From: Streptomyces umbrinus
Lineage (GTDB): Bacteria; Actinomycetota; Actinomycetes; Streptomycetales; Streptomycetaceae
Assembly (NCBI RefSeq): GCF_030817415.1
Contig: NZ_JAUSZI010000002.1
Coordinates: 1,984,001-2,048,000, forward strand
Direction of reading: 5' to 3'
Length of the DNA stretch: 64,000 nt
The stretch's first letter is position 1; each line of letters starts with the position of its first letter. The position numbers and the translations under genes are program-made. Of this stretch, positions 8,908 through 17,230 are shown in pieces. The notes beneath the pieces are model-generated. The model saw nothing but the letters and a program-made list of their open reading frames with translations, was not told the DNA's origin and ran no database searches.

Positions 8908-10233
8908 GTGGACACCGAAGAGTTCGGCCTTCCCCGATCGCGGGCGGCGAACGAGCGGCTGCACGCCCTGATCCCGGGCGGCGCGCACACCTACGCCAAG
9001 GGCGACGACCAGTACCCCGAGGACCTGGCCCCGGTCATCAGCCACGGCCGCGGTGCCCACGTGTGGGACGTCGACGGCAACCGCTACATCGAGTACGGCT
9101 CCGGCCTGCGCTCGGTCAGCCTCGGCCACGCCCACCCACGCGTGCTCGAGGCGGTGCGACGGGAACTCGACCGCGGCAGCAACTTCGTCCGGCCGTCCAT
9201 CGTGGAGGTCGAGGCGGCGGAACGCTTCCTGGCCACCGTGCCGACCGCCGAAATGGTGAAGTTCGCGAAGAACGGCTCCGACGCCACCACCGCCGCGGTG
9301 CGCCTCGCCCGCGCCGCCACCGGGCGCCCGCGGGTGGCCCTCTGCGCCGACCATCCGTTCTTCTCCACCGACGACTGGTTCATCGGCACCACGCCGATGT
9401 CCGCCGGCATTCCGGCGGCGACCAACGAGCTGACCGTGGCATTCCCCTACGGGGACCTGGTCGCCACGGAGGAACTGCTCACCCGGTACGAGGACGAGGT
9501 CGCCTGCCTGATCCTCGAACCCGCCACCCACACCGAGCCGCCGCCCGGATACCTCGTCGGCCTGCGCGAGCTCGCCGACCGGCACGGCTGCGTGCTGATC
9601 TTCGACGAGATGATCACCGGCCTCCGCTGGTCCGAGGCCGGCGCCCAGGGCCTGTACGGCGTCGTCCCCGACCTCTCCACGTTCGGAAAGGCGCTGGGCA
9701 ACGGGTTCGCCGTCTCCGCACTGGCCGGGCGCCGCGATCTGATGGAGCTGGGCGGACTGCGTCACTCCGGCGAACGGGTGTTCCTGCTGTCCACCACGCA
9801 CGGTGCGGAAACGCACTCGCTCGCCGCCGCGATGGCCGTGCAGACCACCTACGTCGAGGAGGGTATCACCGCGCGGCTGCACACCCTCGGCGAGCGGCTG
9901 GCCGCCGGTGTCCGCGACGCGGCGGACAGCATGGGCGTCGGCGACCACGTCGTTGTCCGGGGCCGGGCCAGCAACCTGGTCTTCGCCACCCTCGACGAGA
10001 ACCGGCAGCCGTCGCAGCAGTACCGCACCCTGTTCCTGCGCAGGCTCCTCGCGGGCGGGGTGCTGGCCCCGTCGTTCGTGGTGAGCAGCGCGCTCGACGA
10101 CGTCGACATCGATCACACCGTCGACGTGGTGGCCCAGGCATGCGCGGTGTACCGGAAGGCACTGGACGCCGCCGACCCCACCCCCTGGCTGGGCGGACGA
10201 CCGGTGAAGCCCGTATTCCGCCGCTTGGCGTGA
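8908..10233 (+). CDS. class III aminotransferase, glutamate-1-semialdehyde aminomutase-like
   Basis: The 441-residue PLP enzyme resembles HemL-type glutamate-1-semialdehyde 2,1-aminomutases. Asp233 in IFDEMITGLRW contacts the pyridine nitrogen, Lys261 in STFGKALGNGF is the Schiff-base lysine, and KNGSDATTAAVRLAR near residue 121 is the phosphate and substrate region. HemL paralogues are common in sugar and nucleoside clusters, where they act as aminotransferases or aminomutases, so this is probably not the housekeeping heme gene. GTG 8908 is the only start that keeps the conserved N-terminus; spacing to the GGAGAG at 8891 is long. It ends the operon and converges with the PAP2 gene. Confidence 0.82.
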   Translation: MDTEEFGLPRSRAANERLHALIPGGAHTYAKGDDQYPEDLAPVISHGRGAHVWDVDGNRYIEYGSGLRSVSLGHAHPRVLEAVRRELDRGSNFVRPSIVEVEAAERFLATVPTAEMVKFAKNGSDATTAAVRLARAATGRPRVALCADHPFFSTDDWFIGTTPMSAGIPAATNELTVAFPYGDLVATEELLTRYEDEVACLILEPATHTEPPPGYLVGLRELADRHGCVLIFDEMITGLRWSEAGAQGLYGVVPDLSTFGKALGNGFAVSALAGRRDLMELGGLRHSGERVFLLSTTHGAETHSLAAAMAVQTTYVEEGITARLHTLGERLAAGVRDAADSMGVGDHVVVRGRASNLVFATLDENRQPSQQYRTLFLRRLLAGGVLAPSFVVSSALDDVDIDHTVDVVAQACAVYRKALDAADPTPWLGGRPVKPVFRRLA

Positions 10234-10240
10234 CGGGACG

Positions 10241-10942
10241 TCAGCGGCGGTCCCGACGACCGGTGTCGGCCATCCGGTCGGCCGTCCGGTCGACCAGCCA
10301 CGCGGTCGCCGGTGTCACTGCCAGCGCGGTGCACCAGCCGCCGAGGACGTCGGTCGGGTAGTGCGCGCCCAGGGCGACCTGCGCCCAGCCCATGGTGGCG
10401 CCGGCGACCAGCGCCGCCGCGAGAACGAGTGACGTGCCGGCCGTCCTGCCGAGGCCGAGCCGACCGGTCGCGAGCAGCGCCACCACGAGGGCGAGCGCGG
10501 TGAGGAAGGCGGAGTGCCCGCTCGGGTAGGACAGGTTGTCGTCGCCGTGGATGGTGCGGCCCACCAGGGACTTGAGCAGCGTCGTCGTCGCCACGGTCAG
10601 GCCGGCACCGGCAACGACGAGCACCGCCGCGCGAGGACGCCGCAGCAGCAGGCAGCCCGTCACGGCGGCCACGACCAGCACCGCTGCTCCGGCGGGCTCT
10701 CCCAGGAAGTCCGTGGCCAGAGCGACGTTCCGCCACGGCGGCCGCACACTGTCCGCCGTCGGCTGGATGACCCATCTGTCCACTGTGCCGGGTTCGCTGT
10801 GGCCGGCGTACAGGACCCCGAGCACGACGACCACCAGCGCGGAGAGGACCGCAGTCAGCCCGAGCCACACGCGCAGCGACGGGGGCAGCACCGCGGGCGC
10901 CGACCGGCCGGTCACACGCCCACCGCCCGGTGGTCCGGGCAC
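10241..10942 (-). CDS. PAP2-family membrane phosphatase
   Basis: The 233-residue protein has a hydrophobic N-terminal segment and about five further membrane helices. The three phosphatase motifs are present: KSLVGRT near residue 124, YPSGHSAF near 139, and GAHYPTDVLGG near 192, providing the catalytic histidines. Such enzymes dephosphorylate lipid phosphates such as undecaprenyl pyrophosphate or phosphatidate on the outer face of the membrane. The gene converges with the sugar operon, 7 nt apart, so it may recycle the lipid carrier used by that pathway. The start could also be the GTG of VTGRSAP a few codons in. Confidence 0.85.
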   Translation of the reverse strand: MPGPPGGGRVTGRSAPAVLPPSLRVWLGLTAVLSALVVVVLGVLYAGHSEPGTVDRWVIQPTADSVRPPWRNVALATDFLGEPAGAAVLVVAAVTGCLLLRRPRAAVLVVAGAGLTVATTTLLKSLVGRTIHGDDNLSYPSGHSAFLTALALVVALLATGRLGLGRTAGTSLVLAAALVAGATMGWAQVALGAHYPTDVLGGWCTALAVTPATAWLVDRTADRMADTGRRDRR

Positions 10943-11654
10943 GTGCCGCGTGCATCACGATTCGGGCTCTGGTCGCCGACGGCCTCTGCGACCCCGGCGG
11001 ACGACCACGCCTCATCGCCGAACTCGACCGCGCCACGACCCCCTGCTCGATGGCGGTCGAGCCGAACACCCCGCTCATGACCGAGACCGAGAAGAACCCG
11101 CTGCCGCCCGCCGACAAGGCCGGGACTGTCAGATGTACGGGCTGCGCGCGACTGGACCGAGCAGGATTGCGAACACGTCATGCGCGAACCGGGCCGGGCC
11201 GACTTCCGGGCCCGCTCCGACCGAGCGATCCAACACGACTGACGCCGTTCGACGTGGTCCTCGGCCTCTGCCGACGCCAACTCGCCACCCACAGCCCCCC
11301 ATTGTGTCCGACCTGACCCGCGCGGGGGCCGTCAGTCTGTGCAGCCCCGAACTCGCCGGCCTGTCCATCACCCTGGTCAAGGGCATCGGAATCAGTCTCT
11401 GTTGCACCCTAACCAACGAGGCGGTCGCGGCAAACCACCATCGGATAGTCCACGGGTCAGCACTCCGTGAATTTTGGTTCCGGATCACCTTCCCGTGCCG
11501 GAGCCACGAAACGTCGGCACGCCCGTCGGCATGAGCGCCCGGCGCCGTGGACCGGTCCTCGACTGCCGCGTAGCCAAGTTCGCCGTCCCACTTCGCGTCC
11601 GCGTCCGAGATCCTATGCTTTGGGCACCTAAGGCGGAAAGAGGGGGGATGCCTG
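10943..11654. other. gene-poor spacer, possible relic DNA
   Basis: No frame in these 712 bases gives a protein with recognisable motifs, good codon bias over its length and a start signal. GC drops locally near 11395-11500, unlike neighbouring coding DNA. Short open frames exist on both strands, but they have erratic composition. The stretch may hold decayed gene or insertion-sequence remains. The last ~60 bases probably contain the promoter of the methyltransferase at 11655 (AT-rich around 11611-11625, and a GGGGGGA run before the GTG). Confidence 0.5.
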
Positions 11655-12425
11655 GTGAGCCCAGCAGTGCGGGGAACGTCAGCATTGAAGTCGGGGGTCA
11701 AGCGGCTCTTGGGACGTGCGGGATTCGACATCGTGCGCACCAACAACAACCGGGGCGGAGTGGACGACTTCATCCCCTTCGAGGCAACGATGCGGGCCGC
11801 ACGGGCGGCCGGCCTGTCGGTCGGTGACTACATCGACGAGGTCATGAACGGGACGCCTGGCGCCACCCAATTCACCATCGATGAACTACGCGCTCTCGGC
11901 GTCTTCACCGCCAACCCGGACACGGTGCTGGAGATCGGCCCCGGGTCCGGACGGTACCTGGAGAAGACACTGAAGGAGTGTTCACCAGGCCGCTACGAGA
12001 TCTACGAGACGGCTGCGCCCTGGTCCGACTACCTGGTGGACGCGTTCAGCGTGGTCGCCCAGCCGACCGCAGGATGCAGTCTCGCCTCGACACCCGACGG
12101 CAGCGTCGACCTCGTTCAGGCTCACAAGGTCTTCAACACCGTGACCTTCCTCTGCGCCTCCCGCTACTTCTTCGAGATGGCACGGGTCACGCGCCCCGGT
12201 GGCCGGATCGTCTTCGACGTCATGACCGAGACCTGCCTGGACCCGGCCACAGTGCGTGCCTGGGCGACGAAAGGCGGCACCGGTCACGGTTCCTACCCGG
12301 CCGCCATGCCTCGCCAGACGTGCGTGGACCTCTTCGCGACCCTCGGCTGCAGCCTGGAGGCCGGCTTCCTGGCCCCCATGGGCATCGCCTCCACCGAGGT
12401 GCTCGTCTTCGGAAAGGAGGCTTGA
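11655..12425 (+). CDS. class I SAM-dependent methyltransferase
   Basis: The 256-residue protein has the SAM-binding motif VLEIGPGSGRYLEKTL near residue 92, an acidic loop after the second strand, and a conserved ARVTRPGGRIVFDVM motif near residue 178. This places it among Methyltransf_11/25-type enzymes. The first ~60 residues form an extra basic then acidic lead (LLGRAGFDIVRTNNN), similar to that of FkbM-like and glycan-associated methyltransferases. GTG 11655 follows a purine-rich AGAGGGGGGATG. It stands alone between the gene-poor spacer and tRNA-Pro. The substrate is unknown; a link to the sugar cluster is possible but unproven. Confidence 0.75.
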   Translation: MSPAVRGTSALKSGVKRLLGRAGFDIVRTNNNRGGVDDFIPFEATMRAARAAGLSVGDYIDEVMNGTPGATQFTIDELRALGVFTANPDTVLEIGPGSGRYLEKTLKECSPGRYEIYETAAPWSDYLVDAFSVVAQPTAGCSLASTPDGSVDLVQAHKVFNTVTFLCASRYFFEMARVTRPGGRIVFDVMTETCLDPATVRAWATKGGTGHGSYPAAMPRQTCVDLFATLGCSLEAGFLAPMGIASTEVLVFGKEA

Positions 12426-12455
12426 CCGGCGACAGCCCGGTGGGGCTCGACATAC

Positions 12456-12493
12456 GAAAAGGGTCTTCGCAGGCTCTCACCTGCGAAGACCCT
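12456..12493 (-). terminator. Rho-independent terminator of tRNA-Pro
   Basis: A perfect 14-bp inverted repeat (arms 12460-12473 and 12480-12493, 6-nt loop) lies directly downstream of the tRNA 3' end. On the minus strand it is followed by TTTT (12457-12460). This is an unusually textbook terminator for a high-GC genome. It would also stop plus-strand transcripts from the methyltransferase gene that ends at 12425. Confidence 0.9.
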
Positions 12494-12501
12494 TCGCCCT
12501 G

Positions 12502-12575
<74 letters not shown>

Positions 12576-12660
12576 TTGCCCGTTGTGACCTGGGGTTTCC
12601 CCTGGTTGAACGCGCACGGAAACAATACCGCACTCGGGTCGGTGGTCGAGCACTCCTTTT

Positions 12661-12694
12661 GTCCCGGTGACCGCCTCGTCCCGGTGACCGCCTC
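12661..12694. repeat. 17-bp tandem duplication
   Basis: GTCCCGGTGACCGCCTC occurs twice head to tail (12661-12677 and 12678-12694), with a third partial, degenerate copy starting at 12695. It lies immediately upstream of the transketolase promoter. It may be replication slippage or part of a regulator site. Confidence 0.8.
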
Positions 12695-12711
12695 GTCCCG
12701 GCGGTCGCCGC

Positions 12712-12742
12712 TTGACCTCAACTTTGATTGAGGTTGCACGAT
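12712..12742 (+). promoter_or_regulatory. MerR/SoxR-like promoter and operator, leaderless start
   Basis: The 18-bp dyad CCTCAACTTTGATTGAGG (12716-12733) has the CCTCAA-N6-TTGAGG form and length of SoxR-type boxes. It lies between a -35 element TTGACC (12712-12717) and a -10-like CACGAT (12737-12742) separated by 19 bp, the overlong spacer that MerR-family activators correct. The ATG at 12750 is 8 bp after the -10, so the transcript is probably leaderless. The regulator gene is not in the window. Confidence 0.65.
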
Positions 12743-12749
12743 CGTCCGT

Positions 12750-13454
12750 ATGACGACGACAACGGTGAATCGCGGTTACGGATATGCGGACCTGCCTGGC
12801 CTGATGGAGCTGATGAGCGGGGACGAGAAGCACGGACCAGCGGCGACATCCACGCTCGACGCGCTCTGGGTGCTCTACGACAGGGTGCTGCGGGTGACAC
12901 CGGAGAGGGCGGACGATCCGGAACGGGACCGGTTCCTGCTGTCCAAGGGGCACGGACCGATGGCGTACTACGCGGTGCTTGCCGCGAAGGGCTTCGTACC
13001 GGTCGACTGGCTGCCGGGCTTCGGCTCGTACGACTCACCGCTCGGGCACCATCCGGACCGCGTGCTCGTACCGGGTGCCGAGATCGGCAGCGGTTCGCTC
13101 GGGCACGGGCTGCCGATCGCGGTCGGTACGGCGCTGGGTCTGCGCGCCCAAGGACTGCACGACCCTCGCGTGTGGGTGCTGGTCGGGGACGCCGAACTGG
13201 ACGAGGGCAGCAACCACGAGGCCATCGCGTACGCCGGTCCGGCCGGGCTCGACCGGCTGCACACCGTCGTGATCGACAACTCCTCCGCCAGCTACGCGCT
13301 CCCCGGCGGGATCGCCGCGCGCTTCGAGGCCGCGGGCTGGTCGGCCGAGACCGTCGACGGACGGGACCACGACGCCCTGTACGCCGCCTTCACCGCCCCT
13401 CACCCGGGACGGCCGCGCGTGGTCGTCGCCCAGGTGGAGCCGAAGACCGCCTGA
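12750..13454 (+). CDS. transketolase, N-terminal subunit
   Basis: The 234-residue protein is the thiamine-diphosphate-binding half of a two-gene transketolase. Motifs are LSKGHGPMAYYAVLAAKG near residue 68, GSGSLGHGLPIAVGTALGL near 113, and the ThDP motif GDAELDEGSNHEAI (145-158) closed by VVIDNSS. It pairs with the downstream gene to transfer two-carbon units between sugar phosphates or related substrates. No ribosome-binding site precedes the ATG, which fits leaderless translation from the MerR-like promoter. Split transketolases in Streptomyces often serve specialised pathways rather than the pentose phosphate route; the actual substrate is unknown. Confidence 0.9.
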   Translation: MTTTTVNRGYGYADLPGLMELMSGDEKHGPAATSTLDALWVLYDRVLRVTPERADDPERDRFLLSKGHGPMAYYAVLAAKGFVPVDWLPGFGSYDSPLGHHPDRVLVPGAEIGSGSLGHGLPIAVGTALGLRAQGLHDPRVWVLVGDAELDEGSNHEAIAYAGPAGLDRLHTVVIDNSSASYALPGGIAARFEAAGWSAETVDGRDHDALYAAFTAPHPGRPRVVVAQVEPKTA

Positions 13455-13526
13455 GCCGGTCACCCGCGCACCCACGCCCGCACCCACCCAGGCACCCCCG
13501 CACTCCCACAACGGAGGACTTTCCCC

Positions 13527-14441
13527 ATGGACACCATGCGTGACCGCTTCGCCCCCGTCGTCTCACGGCTGCTCGACGAGGATCCGCGCGTCGCGGTCGT
13601 CCTCGCCGAGATCGGTGTGGCCGGATTCGAGGACGCGCGGCACCGGCATCCGGACCGCGTGATCAACATCGGCATCCGGGAGCAGTTGCTGGTCGGGGCG
13701 GGCGCGGGCCTCGCACTGACCGGGCTGCGGCCCGTGGTGCACACCTTCGCCAGCTTCCTCGTCGAGCGGCCCTTCGAGCAGGTCAAGCTGGACCTCGGGC
13801 ACCAGGACGTGGGCGCGGTGCTGGTCAGCGCCTCCGCGTCCTTCGACTGGCCCTCGGGCGGCTACACCCATATGTCACCCGGCGACATCGCCCTGCTGGA
13901 CACGCTCGACGGCTGGACAGTGCATGTCCCCGGCCACCCGGACGAGGCCGAGACCCTGCTGCGGCACGCCGTCGCGGCGGGCGACGACAAGGTGTACGTA
14001 CGGCTGTCCGTGCAGTCGAACGCCGAGGCCCTCGCCGTCGACGGAGCCCGCTTCCGCACCGTCCGCGAGGGGCGGGCCGGTGTGGTCGTCGCCGTCGGAC
14101 CGATGCTCGACGCGGTCCTCGCCGCCACCGAGGGCCTCGACGTCACCGTGCTGTACGGCACGACCGTGCGCCCCTTCGACTCGGCCGCCCTGCGCCGGGC
14201 CACGGATGCCGCCGGGACCGACGTCGTCCTCGTCGAGCCGTACCTGGCCGGCACGTCGACGGCGGCCGCGAACGACGCCCTCGCGGACCTGCCGCACCGC
14301 GTCCTCGGCCTCGGCGTCGGCCGCCGCGAGCTGCGCCGCTACGGGCAGATCGAGGAACACGTGGCCGCGCACGGGCTGGACGCCCGGTCATTGCGGGAGC
14401 GTATCGGCGGGTTCCTGGGGGCGACGCGGGTCAGCGCGTAG
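13527..14441 (+). CDS. transketolase, C-terminal subunit
   Basis: The 304-residue partner subunit carries the pyrimidine-binding domain. VVLAEIGVAGF near residue 23 and RVINIGIREQLLVGAGAGLALTG (about 46-68) include the catalytic Glu that activates thiamine diphosphate. The C-terminal transketolase domain follows with VTVLYGTTVRPFD and DVVLVEPYLAGTS. ATG 13527 has a strong GGAGGA 9 nt upstream. The 72-nt gap from the N-terminal gene is C-rich and low in complexity. The two subunits should form an alpha2beta2-like complex in the cytoplasm. Confidence 0.9.
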   Translation: MDTMRDRFAPVVSRLLDEDPRVAVVLAEIGVAGFEDARHRHPDRVINIGIREQLLVGAGAGLALTGLRPVVHTFASFLVERPFEQVKLDLGHQDVGAVLVSASASFDWPSGGYTHMSPGDIALLDTLDGWTVHVPGHPDEAETLLRHAVAAGDDKVYVRLSVQSNAEALAVDGARFRTVREGRAGVVVAVGPMLDAVLAATEGLDVTVLYGTTVRPFDSAALRRATDAAGTDVVLVEPYLAGTSTAAANDALADLPHRVLGLGVGRRELRRYGQIEEHVAAHGLDARSLRERIGGFLGATRVSA

Positions 14442-14465
14442 GCCGCCGGGCTCCCGGGCCGGGCT

Positions 14466-16067
14466 TCAGCTCTTCCCGCCGGTGCACGTCCGTCTCTCCC
14501 CCAGTCCGTCCCCTCGCCCGTCCCCTTGTTGTCTGTCCCTCTGGCTGTTTCCTCCGCCGCCGGTATGCGCAGGGCGGGCCGTCCCCGTGGACGCGTGCGA
14601 CAGCGACCGCGACGTCGGCGCCTCGGCCCGCACCAGCCCTCGTATCGCGGGCACCGAGAGCAGTGCCGTCGCCACGATGAGGGTCATGGCGCCGGCCACG
14701 AGGAGGACGTTGTCCGCACCGAGGGCCGCCGCGGCCGGGCCTGCGAGGGCCTGGCCGACCGGCATCATGGCCAGGGAGCCGGCTATGTCGTAGGCGTGGA
14801 TGCGGTTGAGGGCATCGGGCGGGACCTGGGTCTGCACGCTGGTCGCCCACATGACGCCCCAGAACGACAGGCCCGCGCCCGCTGTCGCCGCACCGGCCGC
14901 CATCGCCGCCACTCCGAAGCCCGCTCCCACGGCCGCCGGGAAGCAGGCGAAGGAGAAGAGGGCGAGCGAACCCGCGCGCAGCATGTGCCGAGGACGCAGG
15001 CGCAGTGCGATCAGGCCGCCTATGACCGTGCCCGCGCCGAGGGCGGAATTGACCAGGCCGTAGGCGCGCGGCCCGTGCTCCTGGACGACCTCCGTCGCGA
15101 CCAGCGGGACAGTCGGGCCCCAGACGGAGATCATCAGGACGCACCAGATGACGATGACGCCCCACAGCCACGTACGGGATCTGAACTCCCGCCAGCCCTG
15201 GACGAGATCGGCCCCGAAGCCGTTGGTGCGGGCCCGGTGGCCGGGGTCGGCCGGAGGCAGCCGGAGCAGCAGGAGACACAGGGCGCTCAGGGCGTACGTC
15301 GTGGCGTGGGCCGCGAAGACTCCGCCCGGTGAGGCGAAGGCGACCAGCAGGCCGGCGAGCGCGGGGCCCGCCAGTTGGGCCGTGGACTCCGCGACCCGTA
15401 TGGCACCGTTGGCCGCCTGGACGTCGGTGGCGAGCCGAGGCACCGTGCTGGCGACGCCGGGCTCGAAGATCGCGGCCGCAGCGCCGTTGACCGCGCCGAT
15501 CACACAGATCTGCCAGAGCACCACATGGCCGGTGAAGAACAACGTGGCGGCAACCGACTGGCTGCCCAGCCGCACCACATCGGCGCCGATCATCAGCAGA
15601 CGGGTGCTGAACCGGTCGGCGAAGACCCCGCCGAAGATCACCAGACCCGCGAAGCAGGCGGCCGACGCGGCCATGGCCAGGCCGACGGCCCCCACCCCGT
15701 AGCCGTGCTGCAGCAGTCCCGCCGCCAGCGCCACCGGCAACATCGTGTCGCCCAGCTTGGCGACGGCCCGCGCGGTGAAGAACAGTCCGAAATCCCGCGA
15801 CCAGACCTTCCGGAGCCGGGCGCCGCCACTCACATCACGACGCCCGGGCCCACGGCCAGCGCCACGGTGGCTGCCGCCCGCGTTGCGGCGACTACCACTC
15901 GCGTCACGGTGATTGCCGCCCGCATCACGATGACCGGCGCCAGCGTCACGCCGATCCGCGCCCAGGCCACGCCCTCCGACACCAAGGCCACGGCCGCCGG
16001 CGCTCTCATCCTCCCCCGACGACGGCACCCCGCCCGAGGACAACCCTCCCCCAGCCATCCCCCTCAC
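14466..16067 (-). CDS. MFS transporter (MFS_3, EntS-like exporter) with low-complexity N-terminus
   Basis: The core of about 400 residues has ~12 membrane helices, starting SRDFGLFFTARAVAKLGDTMLPVAL. It has the AGLVIFGGVFADRFSTRLLMIGAD loop of the MFS_3 group that includes enterobactin exporter EntS. The long open frame gives 533 residues, but the first ~80 are Gly/Arg/Asp/His-rich and contain repeated RDAGG-type units. The true start may be one of the GTG codons near residues 78-88 (VSGG or VWSRDF). A C-terminal hydrophilic tail of ~60 residues follows the last helix. Substrate unknown, presumably a drug or natural product leaving by proton antiport. Confidence 0.8.
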   Translation of the reverse strand: MRGMAGGGLSSGGVPSSGEDESAGGRGLGVGGRGLGADRRDAGAGHRDAGGNHRDASGSRRNAGGSHRGAGRGPGRRDVSGGARLRKVWSRDFGLFFTARAVAKLGDTMLPVALAAGLLQHGYGVGAVGLAMAASAACFAGLVIFGGVFADRFSTRLLMIGADVVRLGSQSVAATLFFTGHVVLWQICVIGAVNGAAAAIFEPGVASTVPRLATDVQAANGAIRVAESTAQLAGPALAGLLVAFASPGGVFAAHATTYALSALCLLLLRLPPADPGHRARTNGFGADLVQGWREFRSRTWLWGVIVIWCVLMISVWGPTVPLVATEVVQEHGPRAYGLVNSALGAGTVIGGLIALRLRPRHMLRAGSLALFSFACFPAAVGAGFGVAAMAAGAATAGAGLSFWGVMWATSVQTQVPPDALNRIHAYDIAGSLAMMPVGQALAGPAAAALGADNVLLVAGAMTLIVATALLSVPAIRGLVRAEAPTSRSLSHASTGTARPAHTGGGGNSQRDRQQGDGRGDGLGERRTCTGGKS

Positions 16068-16170
16068 ACCCCTCCCCCACCGACCGACTCCTCGACGGGA
16101 CCACCGCGCCCCACCGCGCCGAGCTCCCCACCCGCCTTCGGATCATGCCACGCGGCACTGACAACGCCCC

Positions 16171-16212
16171 CAGGCGTCAGACCTCAGGCGTCAGACCTCA
16201 GGCGTCAGACCT
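16171..16212. repeat. three 14-bp tandem repeats
   Basis: CAGGCGTCAGACCT is repeated three times without spacing (16171-16184, 16185-16198, 16199-16212), and a degraded fourth copy follows. It sits just beyond the stop of the YjbR gene, between it and the MFS gene. No function is apparent; slippage is the simplest origin. Confidence 0.85.
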
Positions 16213-16218
16213 CATCCG

Positions 16219-16578
16219 TCAGCCGTCGGCCGGAAGCCCCAATTCCGGGTAGGACTCCAGCAGTCGGGTCGGAGCCGCCTGCCGCCAGGAGTCCGCGAGG
16301 ATGTCACGCAACTCGTCCGAGTCCTCAAGGGTCGCGAGCCGCACCCGCACCCAGGCGAAGCCCGCCTCGTGGTCGGCGATCCAGAACTTCCCGGGCTCGG
16401 CCAGCACCAACTCGTCGCGCTCCTCCTTGGGGCAGCGCACGGCGATGGAGGTCTCCTCCTCGGGCAGCGTGGCGAACATCTTCCCCGCGACCCGGAAGGT
16501 GGGCATGCTCCAGGCGATCTTCTCCGTCGTGTCCGGCAGAGAGAGGCAGATTCGGCGTACGTCTTCGGCATCCTGCAT
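16219..16578 (-). CDS. MmcQ/YjbR family protein
   Basis: This is a 119-residue small alpha/beta protein of the YjbR (CyaY-fold) family. Its opening DAEDVRRICLSLPDTTEKIAWSMPTFRVAGKMFATL is typical, followed by IAVRCPKEERDEL and WVRVRLATL in the right order. Members have a double-wing DNA-binding-like fold but no settled function. The start is placed at the ATG 16578 because the family begins close to this point; an upstream in-frame GTG at 16587 is possible. It stands alone between the MFS and GNAT genes. Confidence 0.8.
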   Translation of the reverse strand: MQDAEDVRRICLSLPDTTEKIAWSMPTFRVAGKMFATLPEEETSIAVRCPKEERDELVLAEPGKFWIADHEAGFAWVRVRLATLEDSDELRDILADSWRQAAPTRLLESYPELGLPADG

Positions 16579-16675
16579 GGAAAGCACCGTAGCCAATCCC
16601 ACTGACAACCACCTGCTGAGAGCCGGTACGGGAGCCTCTGAAAGCCGGTTCGGCCACCCGCTGCGAGCGGAGCGG

Positions 16676-17230
16676 TCAGCGACTCGCAGCAGGCTCCGAA
16701 CCCTCGCCCGCCGTCACGTACTTGTAGAAGATCGTCGTCGGACGAAGCACCCCGTCCGGCGTCCGCGCGTAGTCGGGTATGACGCCCGCCCGGGTCCAAC
16801 CCGCCGACCGGTAGAGCGACTCGGCCGGGCTGTCCGTCTCGGTGTCGAGGTTGAGCAGGGTCACGCCCGCCTCGGCGGCGGCGCGTTCGGCCGTCGCGAG
16901 CAGAGAACGTCCGAGTCCCTTTCCCCGCCCCTCCCGGTGCACCATCAGCTTCACCACCTCGGCGCGGTGACTGCTGTTCGGCTTGTCCGGGAAGGCCAGG
17001 CTGACGGTGCCGACGATCCGGTCCCGCGTGTACGCGGCCCACACGGCGAGACCGCCCTCCGCGAGCACGTGCGCCCGCCCCCGCCACCAGTCCACGGCGG
17101 CCGCGCGGTCGAGCGGGGCGAGGAAGCCGACCGACGCTCCCTCATTGACGGTGTGGGTCAGCAGATCGGCCAACTCATCAACCGATCGCAGAAGTTGGTC
17201 GGCCGTAAGCCGGACGACGGTCGTGGTCAT
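16676..17230 (-). CDS. GNAT family N-acetyltransferase
   Basis: The 184-residue protein has the acetyl-CoA binding motif HREGRGKGLGRSLLATAERAA (R/Q-x-x-G-x-G/A) near residue 100. It also has the C-terminal ESLYRSAGWTRAGVIPDYA stretch with the conserved tyrosine. Strands and helices follow the standard GNAT order. ATG 17230 overlaps the stop of the XRE-cupin gene upstream (ATGA), so the two form an operon and the acetyltransferase is probably co-regulated with it. The substrate is unknown. Confidence 0.88.
   Translation of the reverse strand: MTTTVVRLTADQLLRSVDELADLLTHTVNEGASVGFLAPLDRAAAVDWWRGRAHVLAEGGLAVWAAYTRDRIVGTVSLAFPDKPNSSHRAEVVKLMVHREGRGKGLGRSLLATAERAAAEAGVTLLNLDTETDSPAESLYRSAGWTRAGVIPDYARTPDGVLRPTTIFYKYVTAGEGSEPAASR

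Larger units (their letters stand above)
12576..12749. other. intergenic region between tRNA-Pro and the split transketolase
   Basis: It contains a short tandem repeat at 12661-12694 and the transketolase promoter at 12712-12742, described separately. The remaining 85 bases before the repeat contain an upstream region for the minus-strand tRNA but no convincing gene. Confidence 0.6.

Noticed and set aside
7750..10116. 788-codon minus-strand open frame opposite the aminotransferase and RmlC genes
   Set aside because: The plus-strand frames carry clear enzyme motifs and coupled starts; the antisense product has none.
8908..10233. Housekeeping hemL
   Set aside because: Position at the end of a sugar operon and absence of other heme genes favour a paralogue with another substrate.
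10930..11316. Small open frames in the gene-poor spacer as transposase fragments
   Set aside because: No DDE or other transposase motif and no paired terminal inverted repeats could be identified.
12460..12493. Inverted repeat next to tRNA-Pro as an attachment site
   Set aside because: The position after the tRNA and the following T-run on the minus strand fit a terminator; it does not duplicate tRNA sequence.
16171..16212. Tandem repeats as CRISPR or iteron origin
   Set aside because: Units are contiguous 14-mers in only three copies, with no spacers and no replication genes nearby.
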